Of a stretch of DNA of 64,000 nt, positions 1-8,152 are shown one piece after another; position 1 is the first letter of the stretch; every line of letters starts with the position of its first letter. The notes below the pieces were generated by a model. The model made no database searches. It was not told the DNA's origin and saw only the letters and a list, made by a program, of their open reading frames with translations. A program made the position numbers and the translations under genes. This stretch comes from JACMOY01 sp038322575 (GTDB taxonomy: Bacteria > Actinomycetota > Actinomycetes > Actinomycetales > Angustibacteraceae), in NCBI GenBank assembly GCA_038322575.1, contig JBBQGB010000002.1, forward strand, positions 1 to 64,000. Reading direction: 5' to 3'.

Positions 1-441
1 CCCCGGCCCTGACCAGCAGGGCGCACGGCTGCACGACGTGGCACTTCCGACCAGACCGCCTCCTGTGGAGACCGGTCCCGTCGGCATTCCTCGGAGTGAA
101 CCTGCCCGTGCGCGAGGGGCCGCGTCTCGACGATGTCCGACTCGCGTTCGAAGGTAGGGCAGCCCCGTCGATACGCGCTCGGGTACTTCCGGACGCGTGC
201 ATCGCGACCGACCCCACCCGCGATGAGGTCTCGGACCTGCGAGATATCGCTGGACGTGTGCCCCTGGTTCCGCAGCGACCCGTGGCGAGACTGGCGGTTC
301 GGTGTCGCCACCCGTCGCTGGGACGGCAGGATGCGGAGGCAGCGAAACCGGCCGCGCGTCGTCGTCGCCGTTGTGGTGGGGAGGAGGTCGCGTTCGCCCT
401 GCCTAGCCATGGCAGTCCATCCATTCGATCCGGGAGGCACC
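1..441. other. intergenic region without a supported gene
   Basis: These first 441 bases precede the GTG start of the S51 peptidase gene. Open frames cross the stretch on the plus strand, but their translations are arginine-rich and look like shifted frames with no recognisable domain. I see no tRNA and no clear hairpin. A GGGAGG Shine-Dalgarno sequence near 432 belongs to the downstream gene. Confidence 0.5.
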
Positions 442-1119
442 GTGAAGCTCCTGCTCACGTCCGGCGGCGTCACCAACCCGAGCATCCGCGATGCGTTGGT
501 CGATCTCCTGGGAAAGCCGATCGCCGAGTGCGACGCCCTGTGCATTCCGACGGCGGAGTATGGGCACCCCGCCTGCACTCCCGCCTCGGTCTGGCGCTTC
601 ATCTCCGGCCAGCCGCCGTCAGCCATGATCGACCTGGGTTGGAAGTCGGTGGGCGTCCTGGAGCTCACCGCGCTGCCCACCATCGGTGCCGAGCGCTGGG
701 TCCCCTGGGTCCGCGAGGCCGACGTCCTGCTGGTCGACGGTGGTGACGCGACCTACCTCTGCCACTGGATGCGGGAGTCCGGGCTGGCTGACCTGCTGCC
801 GTCCCTGCCCGACACGGTGTGGGTCGGCGTGAGCGCCGGAAGCATGGTGATGACGCCCCGCATCGGGGAGGACTTCGTGGCCTGGACGGCGCCTCACGGG
901 AGGGACACCACCTTGGGGGTCGTCGACTTCTCGATCTTCCCGCACCTCGACCACGAGCTCATGCCCGACAACACCATGGACGCGGCGCAGAGGTGGGCGG
1001 CAGACATCGGGTGTCCGGCGTACGCCATGGACGACGCGACCGCGATCAGGGTCGTCGACGGCACGGTCGACGTCATCTCCGAGGGGCAGTGGCGATACTT
1101 CCCTCTGACCGACTCCTGA
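442..1119 (+). CDS. peptidase E family (S51) serine peptidase
   Basis: This 225-residue protein resembles the S51 peptidase family (dipeptidase E, cyanophycinase-like), which uses a Ser nucleophile on a class I glutamine-amidotransferase-like fold. The nucleophile elbow is visible as GVSAGS with Ser131, and the upstream glycine-rich loop as DGGDATYL near residues 99-106. A conserved PHLDHE segment follows in the C-terminal half. There is no signal peptide, so it is probably cytoplasmic and acts on small peptides. I chose the GTG at 442 because GGGAGG lies just upstream and the family's KLLLTSGG opening begins there. The frame is open further upstream, but that translation is not protein-like. 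It appears to be a single-gene unit. The substrate is not predictable. Confidence 0.85.
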   Translation: MKLLLTSGGVTNPSIRDALVDLLGKPIAECDALCIPTAEYGHPACTPASVWRFISGQPPSAMIDLGWKSVGVLELTALPTIGAERWVPWVREADVLLVDGGDATYLCHWMRESGLADLLPSLPDTVWVGVSAGSMVMTPRIGEDFVAWTAPHGRDTTLGVVDFSIFPHLDHELMPDNTMDAAQRWAADIGCPAYAMDDATAIRVVDGTVDVISEGQWRYFPLTDS

Positions 1120-1307
1120 TCTGCCCTCCTCCGGAGCGGGAGCGGGAGCGGGAGCGGTCGTCGGTCCCGGAATGGTCGTGGGATAGCCATCTGACGACTC
1201 AGCGACCTTCGTCACCAACTCCCTGACGGGTACGGGTCCGGACTGAGGCCGCGACCGCGTCGTGGAAGGTCACGGTCCAAGCCGGCGCGGTCAGGCACCA
1301 TCGTCGT

Positions 1308-1901
1308 ATGGACAAGTCACCGGGGGGCCTCTCGCTGCGCCTGGAGGTGGTTGACGACGTCGACCTCGACGACGAGATCCGGGCCTCGGCCGAGGCGCTG
1401 TGCTATCTGACGTTCGCGCACTGGTACGACGACGAGCCCGACGAGGCCTTCACCGTCGACGACTGGCAGCACACGTGCGGCGGTGTGCGGGTCCTGCTGT
1501 TCGACGTTGACGAGCTCGTCGCGCACGCCGCTGTCGTCCCGCGCGCGATCGACCTCGGCGACGACGGCGCGGCCCGGACCTACGCCGCTGGCTACGTCGA
1601 GGGCGTAGCGGTCATCCCGAGCCGTCAGCACGCCGGTCTCGGCACGATCGTCATGGACGTGACCAACGAAGCGCTGCGCGCCGGGTTCGAGCTCGGCGTG
1701 CTCTCCACGAGCTCGTGGTCGTTCTACGAGCGGCTCGGCTGGGAGCGATGGCAAGGTCCGTCGTACGTCGTCCGCTCAGGCATTCGCACGCGCACGCCCG
1801 ATGAGGACCACGGGCTCCTCGTGCTGCGGTGCGACGCCTCCAAGCACCTCGACCCCGCAGCGGCGATCACCTCCTGGGAGCGAGTCGGCGACGACTGGTA
1901 G
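1308..1901 (+). CDS. AAC(2')-I-like aminoglycoside N-acetyltransferase (GNAT family)
   Basis: This 197-residue GNAT protein follows the motif order of the chromosomal mycobacterial aminoglycoside 2'-N-acetyltransferases. It has DWQHTCGGVR near residues 51-60, an AHAAVV strand, then GYVEGVAV followed by a SRQHAGLG acetyl-CoA loop. LGVLSTSSWSFYERLGWERW comes next, then an RTPDEDHG segment, and the protein ends in a GDDW-like tail. Known members transfer acetyl from acetyl-CoA to the 2'-amino group of aminoglycosides. In mycobacteria the gene is intrinsic and its native substrate may differ. Length is close to the family's usual 180-200 residues. It stands alone in front of a strong hairpin. I am confident of the family but not of a resistance phenotype. 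Confidence 0.8.
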   Translation: MDKSPGGLSLRLEVVDDVDLDDEIRASAEALCYLTFAHWYDDEPDEAFTVDDWQHTCGGVRVLLFDVDELVAHAAVVPRAIDLGDDGAARTYAAGYVEGVAVIPSRQHAGLGTIVMDVTNEALRAGFELGVLSTSSWSFYERLGWERWQGPSYVVRSGIRTRTPDEDHGLLVLRCDASKHLDPAAAITSWERVGDDW

Positions 1902-1920
1902 CGGCCCGGCGGCACACGCA

Positions 1921-1963
1921 CGAACGCGCCGACGGCCGGAGGAGCAGGCCGTCGACGCGTTCG
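1921..1963. terminator. bidirectional hairpin terminator between convergent genes
   Basis: A 17-base inverted repeat (1921-1937 against 1947-1963) has a 9-base loop and a single C-A mismatch. It lies 19 bases after the acetyltransferase stop and before the 3' end of the convergent beta-helix gene. There is no clear T-tract, as is common in actinomycetes. A short 9-base tandem repeat (variants of GTCGTGCCG) follows at about 1983-2025. Confidence 0.7.
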
Positions 1964-2033
1964 CGCCGTCTGACTCAGTGCAGGTCGTGCCGGTCGTGCA
2001 GGTCGTGCCGGTAGTGCCGGTCGTCCGAGGTGA

Positions 2034-3911
2034 TCAGGCGGCGGGGAACCGCACGATGTTGACCGGCACGGTTCCAGGGCCCTGAGCAGCGGCACCGGTG
2101 TTGTTGACGACGTGATCGATCGTGCCGACCCCGCCGAGAGAGACGGTGAGCACGTCGTGGAGCACGACGCCCGGAGTCTCGGGGACCTCGAAGGACCGTG
2201 TCGCGTGGATCGTCGGGTCGACGTTGAAGAAGCAATAGCTGCCGAGCCCCCACGCCTCGTGATGCTTGACCTTGCTGGAGACCTTGTACGCCGCGTAGCC
2301 GAGGACGCCGTCGTGCGACCACGCCGCCTGGTCGGGTGCGTCGTACGGCAGCTCGTTCTGGAAGAACACCGTGCGACCGTTCTCGCCGTTCCAGATCACG
2401 TTGTACTTCTGGAAGTGCTCGACGAACAGGCCGTACGCCGACACGTTCGCGCCGTTGACCACGAGGCCGGTGTCGGCAGTGTTGACGGTCCATCCGACGC
2501 CGTTGCCGTGGTCGGCCCGCCACAACCAGATGTCATCGAGGATCACGTTGTCGCTGTTCACCACGACGCTGGTCGTCGCCTTGCCGGCCGCTGCGCCGCC
2601 GATCCGGACGAACACGTCCTGGAGCGATGTCGGGTTGTCAGCACTGCCCGACGCCTTACCCTTCTCGCCGACCCGGATGAGCACCTTCGAGTTGACCGCG
2701 CCCGCGTCGACCATGAAGCCAGCGAGCTTCACGCCGGCGACGTCGCCCACCTCGACCACGGCGTTGCCCCGGTCAGGGATGAGGGTCGCGAGGCCGAGCC
2801 CGAGCACGATGGTGTTGCGACGCTTGATCTCGAGCGCGCTCCTCAGGTGATAGATGCCCGGTGTGAGGAGCAGGCTCTTGCCACTCTCGAGCGCGTCGTT
2901 GAGCCGCGAGGAGGAGTCACCGGGCTTCGCGACGTAGAACGACGAGAGCGGGAGCGAGCTTCCCGGGGTCGAACCGCCGGCCCACGTGGTGCCGGTCGAG
3001 TTGCGCTGCAGCGACGGGACGAACACCCGGTAAGCGCCGTCGCCGTCGACGTAGAGATACGGCTTCTCACGAGAGATGGCCGTCGTGTCGAGGGTGGTGT
3101 AGGGCTGCCCGGCACCCGTGTCGGAGAACGACTGGGCCGGCGCGCCGGCAACGCCCGAGAACACCTGGTTCCACACGGCGTTCGACCAGCCGCCGACGCT
3201 GCTGTTGCGGACGTAGAACTGCTGCTGCGACCCGTTGATGGCGAACCCGGTCTGCGAGTCGGCCATGTATCCGCCGCTGGCGAACTGCGGGCCGGCGGTG
3301 CAGTAGTCCATCAACGTCAGGTTGCCGCCCGTGATGTTGACCCGGCGCATCGGCGACGCCTGCGAGACCGCCCAGAAGTTTCCGGACGAACGGCAGTCGG
3401 CGGCACCGGCGACGTTGATCGTCAGGTTGGACAGCGAGCGCCAGAAGTTGTTCAGCGCCAGGCAACCGTCCTGGTCGCACTGGTTGTAGACGTCGACGTG
3501 GCCGTTGATCGTGACGTCGGTCGGCGAGGCACCCAGCCCGGCCACCTCGGTGTAGTAGCCGACCTGGAACACCAGCGGTCGTGCGAGCGTGCCGTACGTG
3601 CCGGGCTTGAACAGCAACGCGTACCGCGCGGTACCGAACTGGTTCGGCACCTGCTCGGCCGCCACCTTGTCGACCGCGGCCTGGATCGTCTCGACCGGCA
3701 TGCTCGGGTCGAAGACGAGCACGTTCGGGCCCAGGTCGGGGCCGGTCGTGGCGGCGGACCGTGAGACCGGCGCAGCGATGGCTGCGCCGGTCGTCGACGC
3801 CGTCACCGCACCGATCGACAGCAGCCCGGCGACGGCGAGGGCGAGCCCACGCGTCCGCCGTCGGCGGGTGGGTGGGGCGGCGGGGGCAGCAACGCTGCGG
3901 GACGAGGACAT
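2034..3911 (-). CDS. exported right-handed beta-helix protein (pectin-lyase-like fold)
   Basis: This 625-residue protein starts at the ATG at 3911, preceded by AAAGGTGAC. The N-terminus has an Arg cluster (RRRRTRG) and a hydrophobic stretch ending near AIAAP, so it is exported by Sec or possibly Tat. The mature part begins GPNVLVFDPSMP and continues with short beta-strand rungs rich in Asn, Gly and Val. Examples are LSNLTINVAGA, VILDDIWLWRADHG and GLVVNGANVSAYGLFVEH, typical of parallel beta-helix glycosidases and lyases. Actinomycete relatives are sometimes labelled adenylyl cyclase or coagulation-factor-like, but no such domain is evident. Extracellular polysaccharide binding or cleavage is an inference. 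It is monocistronic, with a hairpin downstream. Confidence 0.7.
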   Translation of the reverse strand: MSSSRSVAAPAAPPTRRRRTRGLALAVAGLLSIGAVTASTTGAAIAAPVSRSAATTGPDLGPNVLVFDPSMPVETIQAAVDKVAAEQVPNQFGTARYALLFKPGTYGTLARPLVFQVGYYTEVAGLGASPTDVTINGHVDVYNQCDQDGCLALNNFWRSLSNLTINVAGAADCRSSGNFWAVSQASPMRRVNITGGNLTLMDYCTAGPQFASGGYMADSQTGFAINGSQQQFYVRNSSVGGWSNAVWNQVFSGVAGAPAQSFSDTGAGQPYTTLDTTAISREKPYLYVDGDGAYRVFVPSLQRNSTGTTWAGGSTPGSSLPLSSFYVAKPGDSSSRLNDALESGKSLLLTPGIYHLRSALEIKRRNTIVLGLGLATLIPDRGNAVVEVGDVAGVKLAGFMVDAGAVNSKVLIRVGEKGKASGSADNPTSLQDVFVRIGGAAAGKATTSVVVNSDNVILDDIWLWRADHGNGVGWTVNTADTGLVVNGANVSAYGLFVEHFQKYNVIWNGENGRTVFFQNELPYDAPDQAAWSHDGVLGYAAYKVSSKVKHHEAWGLGSYCFFNVDPTIHATRSFEVPETPGVVLHDVLTVSLGGVGTIDHVVNNTGAAAQGPGTVPVNIVRFPAA

Positions 3912-3992
3912 CGACAGGTCACCTTTCGGACGGGGCGACCCGGCGCACGCGGTCACCCGCGAGGCGCGGCACTGGGCCCGCGAGGTCCCGCA

Positions 3993-3998
3993 GGTATA
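3993..3998 (-). promoter_or_regulatory. possible -10 element of the beta-helix gene
   Basis: Read on the minus strand this is TATACC, about 80 bases before the start codon in an otherwise GC-rich leader. The hexamer 17 bases further upstream (TGCGCT) is a poor -35 match. Only the -10 is suggested. Confidence 0.35.
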
Positions 3999-4066
3999 GC
4001 ACCGACCGGATCCCGAGCGCACCTACCGCACGCGCGCCCGACCGGCGACGTCCGAACGGGTCGACC

Positions 4067-4771
4067 TCAGGTCAGGTCGAGGATCCGCTCGCGCACGGCG
4101 TACACGACGGCTTCCATCCGCGAGTGCAGCTGCAGCTTCTCGAGGATGTTGCGAACGTGGTTCTTCACCGTGTTCTCGCTGATGAACAGCTCACCGGCGA
4201 TGTCGCGGTTGGCCATGCCGCGTGCGACGAGCTTGAGCACCTCGAGCTCGCGCGTCGTCAGGCGCGGGACGGGCAGGGCAGGGCGCTCGTCGCTCTTCTT
4301 GATCATCGTCGCGAACTCGGTGAGGAGCTTGCTGGCCATCGACGGGCTGATCAGCGACTGGCCGCCCACGACCGCCCGGATGCCGTCGGCGATCTCCTCG
4401 CCCGGCACGTCCTTGAGCAGATAACCGTTGGCGCCGGCGCGAACCGCCTCGTACAGGTCGGACTCCTCGTCCGAGATCGTCAGGATGACGATCTTGGTCG
4501 AGGGGACGACGTCCTTGATGGCGGTGCACGCCTCGATGCCCGAGCGGCGCGGCATCCGGATGTCCATCAGCACGACGTCGGGCAGCAGCTCCTCGGCGCG
4601 TCGGATCGCCTCGGCGCCGTCGCCGGCCTCGCCGACGATCTCGATGTCGTCCTCTTGCCCCAGCACCATCTCCAGGCCGCGGCGGTACAGGGCGTGGTCG
4701 TCGGCGACCAGCACCCGGATGCGCTCGGACGGGCGTGCCGGCGTGACCGCATCCGCTGTGGTCTCGCTCAC
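4067..4771 (-). CDS. orphan NarL/LuxR-family response regulator
   Basis: This is a 234-residue DNA-binding response regulator. The receiver domain begins at RVLVADDHALYRRG, with phospho-acceptor Asp70 in LMDIRMP, a Thr in VILTISDE and a Lys in GYLLKDV. The C-terminal LuxR-type helix-turn-helix covers LTTRELEVLKLVARGMANRDIA and the ENTVKNHVRNIL recognition helix. I chose the GTG at 4771, which follows AGGGGGAC, over an upstream ATG that adds an unconserved Pro/His-rich leader. No histidine kinase is adjacent. It lies 65 bases downstream of hpf on the same strand, where mycobacterial chromosomes carry secA. Its targets and partner kinase are unknown. Confidence 0.85.
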   Translation of the reverse strand: MSETTADAVTPARPSERIRVLVADDHALYRRGLEMVLGQEDDIEIVGEAGDGAEAIRRAEELLPDVVLMDIRMPRRSGIEACTAIKDVVPSTKIVILTISDEESDLYEAVRAGANGYLLKDVPGEEIADGIRAVVGGQSLISPSMASKLLTEFATMIKKSDERPALPVPRLTTRELEVLKLVARGMANRDIAGELFISENTVKNHVRNILEKLQLHSRMEAVVYAVRERILDLT

Positions 4772-4836
4772 TGGCCGTCCCCCTCTATCGGGCGGATGCC
4801 CGGGATGCGGCCATTCTGGCACGCCCGTCCGCGCTG

Positions 4837-5511
4837 TCAGCCGGTTGCTGAGGTCGGTGCGACCACCGTCGGCCGGTGCGCGCTGCCGTTGGCAGCCGGC
4901 GCCTCGGCGCCGGACAGGTCCAGCGGGATGTCGAGGTGCAGCACGCCGTACTCCCAGCCGCGCCGGCGGTACACGACGCTCGGGCGGCTGGTCTCGACGT
5001 GCACGAACAGGTAGAAGTCGTGCCCCACCAGCTCCATCTCGTACAGCGCCTGGTCCAGGGTCATCGGGGTCGCCTGGTGCACCTTCGTGCGGATCTGCAG
5101 CGGGCCGTCGTCGGGAGCGGGCTCGTCCTCGGCGGGCTCGGCGGGCTCGTCCAGCACCATCGACCTCGCGGTGGCCGAGGCGACCGACTCGGGGGCGTGC
5201 CGGCCGCGGTGCACGACCTTGCGGTCGTGCGCGCGTCGCAGCCGCTCGAGCAGCTTGGAGTACGCCAGGTCGAGGGCGACGTAGGGGTCCTCGGCAGCGG
5301 CCTCGGCCCGCACCACGGGCCCCTTGCCGACGCAGGTGATCTCGACGCGCTCGCAGACCGGTGACTGACGCTTGTTGGTCTCGTGCGAGATGACCACGTC
5401 GAGGCGCTGGATGCGCGGCGCCAGCTGGGGCACCTTCGCCAGCTTGTCCTCCAGGTGCCGCCGGAAGCGGTCCTTGACCTCGGTGTGTCGCCCGGTGACC
5501 ACGATCTCCAT
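4837..5511 (-). CDS. hpf: long-form ribosome hibernation promoting factor
   Basis: This 224-residue protein begins MEIVVTGRHTEVKDRFR, the S30AE/YfiA-type ribosome-binding domain, which runs to about residue 105. An acidic linker (EPAEPAEDEP) follows. The C-terminal dimerisation domain contains the characteristic QIRTKVHQATPMTLDQA and MELVGHDFYLFVH strings and ends GVLHLDIPLDL. Long HPF dimerises inactive 70S ribosomes into 100S particles in resting cells. The ATG at 5511 follows an excellent GAGGAGG. The conserved comF-hpf neighbourhood supports the call. Confidence 0.95.
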   Translation of the reverse strand: MEIVVTGRHTEVKDRFRRHLEDKLAKVPQLAPRIQRLDVVISHETNKRQSPVCERVEITCVGKGPVVRAEAAAEDPYVALDLAYSKLLERLRRAHDRKVVHRGRHAPESVASATARSMVLDEPAEPAEDEPAPDDGPLQIRTKVHQATPMTLDQALYEMELVGHDFYLFVHVETSRPSVVYRRRGWEYGVLHLDIPLDLSGAEAPAANGSAHRPTVVAPTSATG

Positions 5512-5618
5512 GGGACCTCCTCGTGATGGGTTGCGCGACGCCAGCAGGCGCCGCGCGGACCGATCCTCCTGACCGTACGCCCGTTGCGCCCTGCGTGGGC
5601 GACGTGTCCCCGGACGGC

Positions 5619-6392
5619 TCAGTCGGCCCGCCGGACGACCCCCGCGCGATCGAGCGGACGACGCAGCTCGGTGGCCGCGACCGTGGCCGCGACGACCGGG
5701 CCGGCGCCGGCCTCCCGCAGCACGCGCGCGGCCTCGAGCAACGTGACGCCCGTGGTCACGACGTCGTCTACGAGCAGGCAGGGACGCCCAGCCACCCGTG
5801 CGCGCCAGCCCGGCGGCACCCATAGGGCACCGCCGAGGTTGATCGCCCGCTCGCGCGCGTCCAGCCCCGACTGGTCGCGGACGCCGCCCCGCTGCCGCAG
5901 CACCGGCAGCACCCGGGCGGCCGTGCCGCGGTGCCGCAGCCCGACGGCGGCGTCGCGCGCCAGGTCGCGCACCGGGTGGCGCCCCCGGGCCCGCCGGGCG
6001 GACGCCGAGGACGGGGCGGGCACGATCACCAGGGCGGCCGTGGAGTCAGGCCCGTCCGCGTCGTCCGTGGCGATCTCGCCCAGCGCGCGGCGCGCGGCGC
6101 GGCACAGGGCCGTCGCGAGCACCGGGGTGAGGTCGGGTCGGTCGCGGTCCTTCCACGCCACCAGCGCCGTCTGGACGGGCCCGGCGTACGAGGCCGTCGA
6201 CCACACCGGCAGCGCGCCGAGGTCGCGGCGCCGGGGTGGGTCGCCCAGGTGGGTCGCGCAGCCCGGGCACCAGCGGGTCCGGCCGGTGCCGCAGCCGGCG
6301 CAGGTGCGCGCCAGGACCAGGTCGGCGAGGTCGGTCAGCGCTGCCGACCAGAGCCCGGGTTCCTCACGGTGGCGGGCGGCGGAGGCCCTCAC
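5619..6392 (-). CDS. comF: ComF family phosphoribosyltransferase-like protein
   Basis: This 257-residue ComF-type protein has an N-terminal zinc-ribbon pair (CAGCG and CPGC, near residues 30-50). The C-terminal PRTase-like domain carries the PRPP-loop signature LLVDDVVTTGVTL. ComF proteins are linked to DNA uptake or processing in competent bacteria. Their role in actinomycetes is not established. The GTG start at 6392 overlaps the lpqB stop (GTGA), which implies translational coupling to the mtrAB-lpqB operon. A longer upstream reading is possible but would run further into lpqB. Confidence 0.85.
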   Translation of the reverse strand: MRASAARHREEPGLWSAALTDLADLVLARTCAGCGTGRTRWCPGCATHLGDPPRRRDLGALPVWSTASYAGPVQTALVAWKDRDRPDLTPVLATALCRAARRALGEIATDDADGPDSTAALVIVPAPSSASARRARGRHPVRDLARDAAVGLRHRGTAARVLPVLRQRGGVRDQSGLDARERAINLGGALWVPPGWRARVAGRPCLLVDDVVTTGVTLLEAARVLREAGAGPVVAATVAATELRRPLDRAGVVRRAD

Positions 6393-8152
6393 TCGGGGAT
6401 GCTGACCGACCGCCCGACTCCCACGGTCGCCCACCCGGTGCCGCTGCGGGCCAGCACGGTGCCGCGGTCGGTGGTGAGGTAGACCGCCCGCAGCCCGTCA
6501 CCGGCGGCGACCGCGACCGCGTCCGGTGCCGCGGCGAGCGCCGTCGCGGGACCGCCGACCACGACGACGTAGGGCCGCGTCACGTCGTCGCCGGCACCGC
6601 GGGCGAGCACCACGAGGTCAGTCCCCGCGGCCCAGGCCGCGTCGCCGACCAGGCGCAGCGAGCGCGCGACCTCCAGGGGCGCGGCCAGGGCCTGCGGCTC
6701 ACCGCCGGCGCCCCGGCGGACCCCGGCGACGTCGAGGCGCCGGTCGCCGTCCGGCCCCTGCGAGACCACCAGCACCCGGGCGCCGTCGCGAGCGAGGTCC
6801 AGCGCCCGCACCGTCCGGCCCGCCAGCCAGTCCGGTGTCAGGGTCTGGGCGCGGGGGGCCACGTCGCGCACCACGGTGCCGACCACGACCCGCAACCGGC
6901 CGGGCTGGGCCAGATCGGCCGACCACACCGCGCCGGTCGCGTCGATCACCGGGTCGACCAGGTCGCGGCCGGTGAGCAGCACCGTGGGGCGTCCGCCGGT
7001 CTGCGTGCGCACGAGGCGACGTCCGGTGCTCTCGACGCCGACCACGAGCGACCCGCCGGCGCCGACCGCGAGCGATCGCAGCCGCACGCCCGGCGACAGG
7101 TCGGTGGCCCCGCTCGGGTCCAGCTTCCCGCTCACCGCGTCGATGCGGACCAGCCGGTCGCCGGACAGCACGACGGGGTCGCCGGTGACGCGGACGTCGT
7201 CGCGGAACCCGGTGTCGCCGTACACGCTGGCACTGGTGACGCCGGGCACCCGGAAGGGTGCTCCGGCGACGGTGAGCTGCACCTCGGCCACCGACGGCAG
7301 CCGACGCAGCGTCGCGGTCAGCTGTGCCCACATCATCTGCCGCATCGCCGGCGTGGCCGTCAGCGCCTGGGCGGACAGGTCGACCTGGGCCACGCCGCCG
7401 GTCGTGGGCACCGCGTCGACGGCCAGGGTGGTGCCGAGGGGGAAGCCGGTGACGACGGCGGCGCCGAGGTAGTCGGGCGGACCCAGCAGCAGCTGGCGCA
7501 CCAGCGCGGTGGCCAGGCTCGGGCGCGCGCCGGGCAGCCAGCGCAGGTCGGGCACCAGCGTGGTGGTGCCGGCGGCGACGAAGCTGACCGGCAGCGGGCT
7601 GTAGCTGCGCGGGAGGGCGAACTGCGGCAGCCACGACCCGAAGGCCCCGTCGACGACCGAGACGCGCCACTGACCGCCGGTGCGCACGGCCGTGAACACC
7701 GCGTGGGCCGTCGTCCCCTGCCGCGCCTGGGCGAAGCGGCCCTGCTCGTCGATGGTCGCGAGGACCGGGGTCGTGACGTCGACCCGCACCGGCGAGGTGG
7801 TGCCGCGGACGGTGATCGTCAGCGAGGAGTCGTCCGGGTAGACGACCACCCCCCGCGACGGCTGCCACGATCGGACCGCCGACCCCACGAGGAACGATCG
7901 GGCCACCGACTGGTCGTCGTCCGAGGACCCGCCGGCCCGCAGGAACCCCTGGACGATCTCGTCCGGCCGGGCGCCCGGGCGGGGGCCGAGCGCCGCCACC
8001 CGCAGCGGCTCGGGCGCCGCCTCGACGAGCTCGCGCCCGGGGCCGGCGACGCCGGAGTCGGGGATCGCCCCGCACCCCGCCGGTGCCAGCAAGGCCAGCG
8101 CCAGCGCCACCAGGACGGCGAGGCGGCGCGGGCCCGGCGTCCGCTCAGCCAC
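6389..8152 (-). CDS. lpqB: MtrB-associated lipoprotein LpqB
   Basis: This 587-residue secreted lipoprotein has a hydrophobic leader ending in the lipobox LLAPAGC (Cys27). An N-terminal GerMN-type domain includes a VRQLLLGPPDYLG segment, and a C-terminal beta-propeller-like region is rich in short Val/Asp repeats. In Mycobacterium LpqB binds the extracytoplasmic sensor domain of MtrB and modulates MtrA phosphorylation. The GTG start overlaps the mtrB stop by 8 bases (GTGGCTGA), and the 3' end overlaps comF. Gene order mtrA-mtrB-lpqB is diagnostic for actinomycetes. Confidence 0.93.
   Translation of the reverse strand: MAERTPGPRRLAVLVALALALLAPAGCGAIPDSGVAGPGRELVEAAPEPLRVAALGPRPGARPDEIVQGFLRAGGSSDDDQSVARSFLVGSAVRSWQPSRGVVVYPDDSSLTITVRGTTSPVRVDVTTPVLATIDEQGRFAQARQGTTAHAVFTAVRTGGQWRVSVVDGAFGSWLPQFALPRSYSPLPVSFVAAGTTTLVPDLRWLPGARPSLATALVRQLLLGPPDYLGAAVVTGFPLGTTLAVDAVPTTGGVAQVDLSAQALTATPAMRQMMWAQLTATLRRLPSVAEVQLTVAGAPFRVPGVTSASVYGDTGFRDDVRVTGDPVVLSGDRLVRIDAVSGKLDPSGATDLSPGVRLRSLAVGAGGSLVVGVESTGRRLVRTQTGGRPTVLLTGRDLVDPVIDATGAVWSADLAQPGRLRVVVGTVVRDVAPRAQTLTPDWLAGRTVRALDLARDGARVLVVSQGPDGDRRLDVAGVRRGAGGEPQALAAPLEVARSLRLVGDAAWAAGTDLVVLARGAGDDVTRPYVVVVGGPATALAAAPDAVAVAAGDGLRAVYLTTDRGTVLARSGTGWATVGVGRSVSIPE

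Noticed and set aside
1133..1158. GGGAGC hexamer repeat after the S51 peptidase gene
   Set aside because: Only about four units, in a short intergenic stretch, with no palindrome and no adjacent element. It looks like simple sequence.
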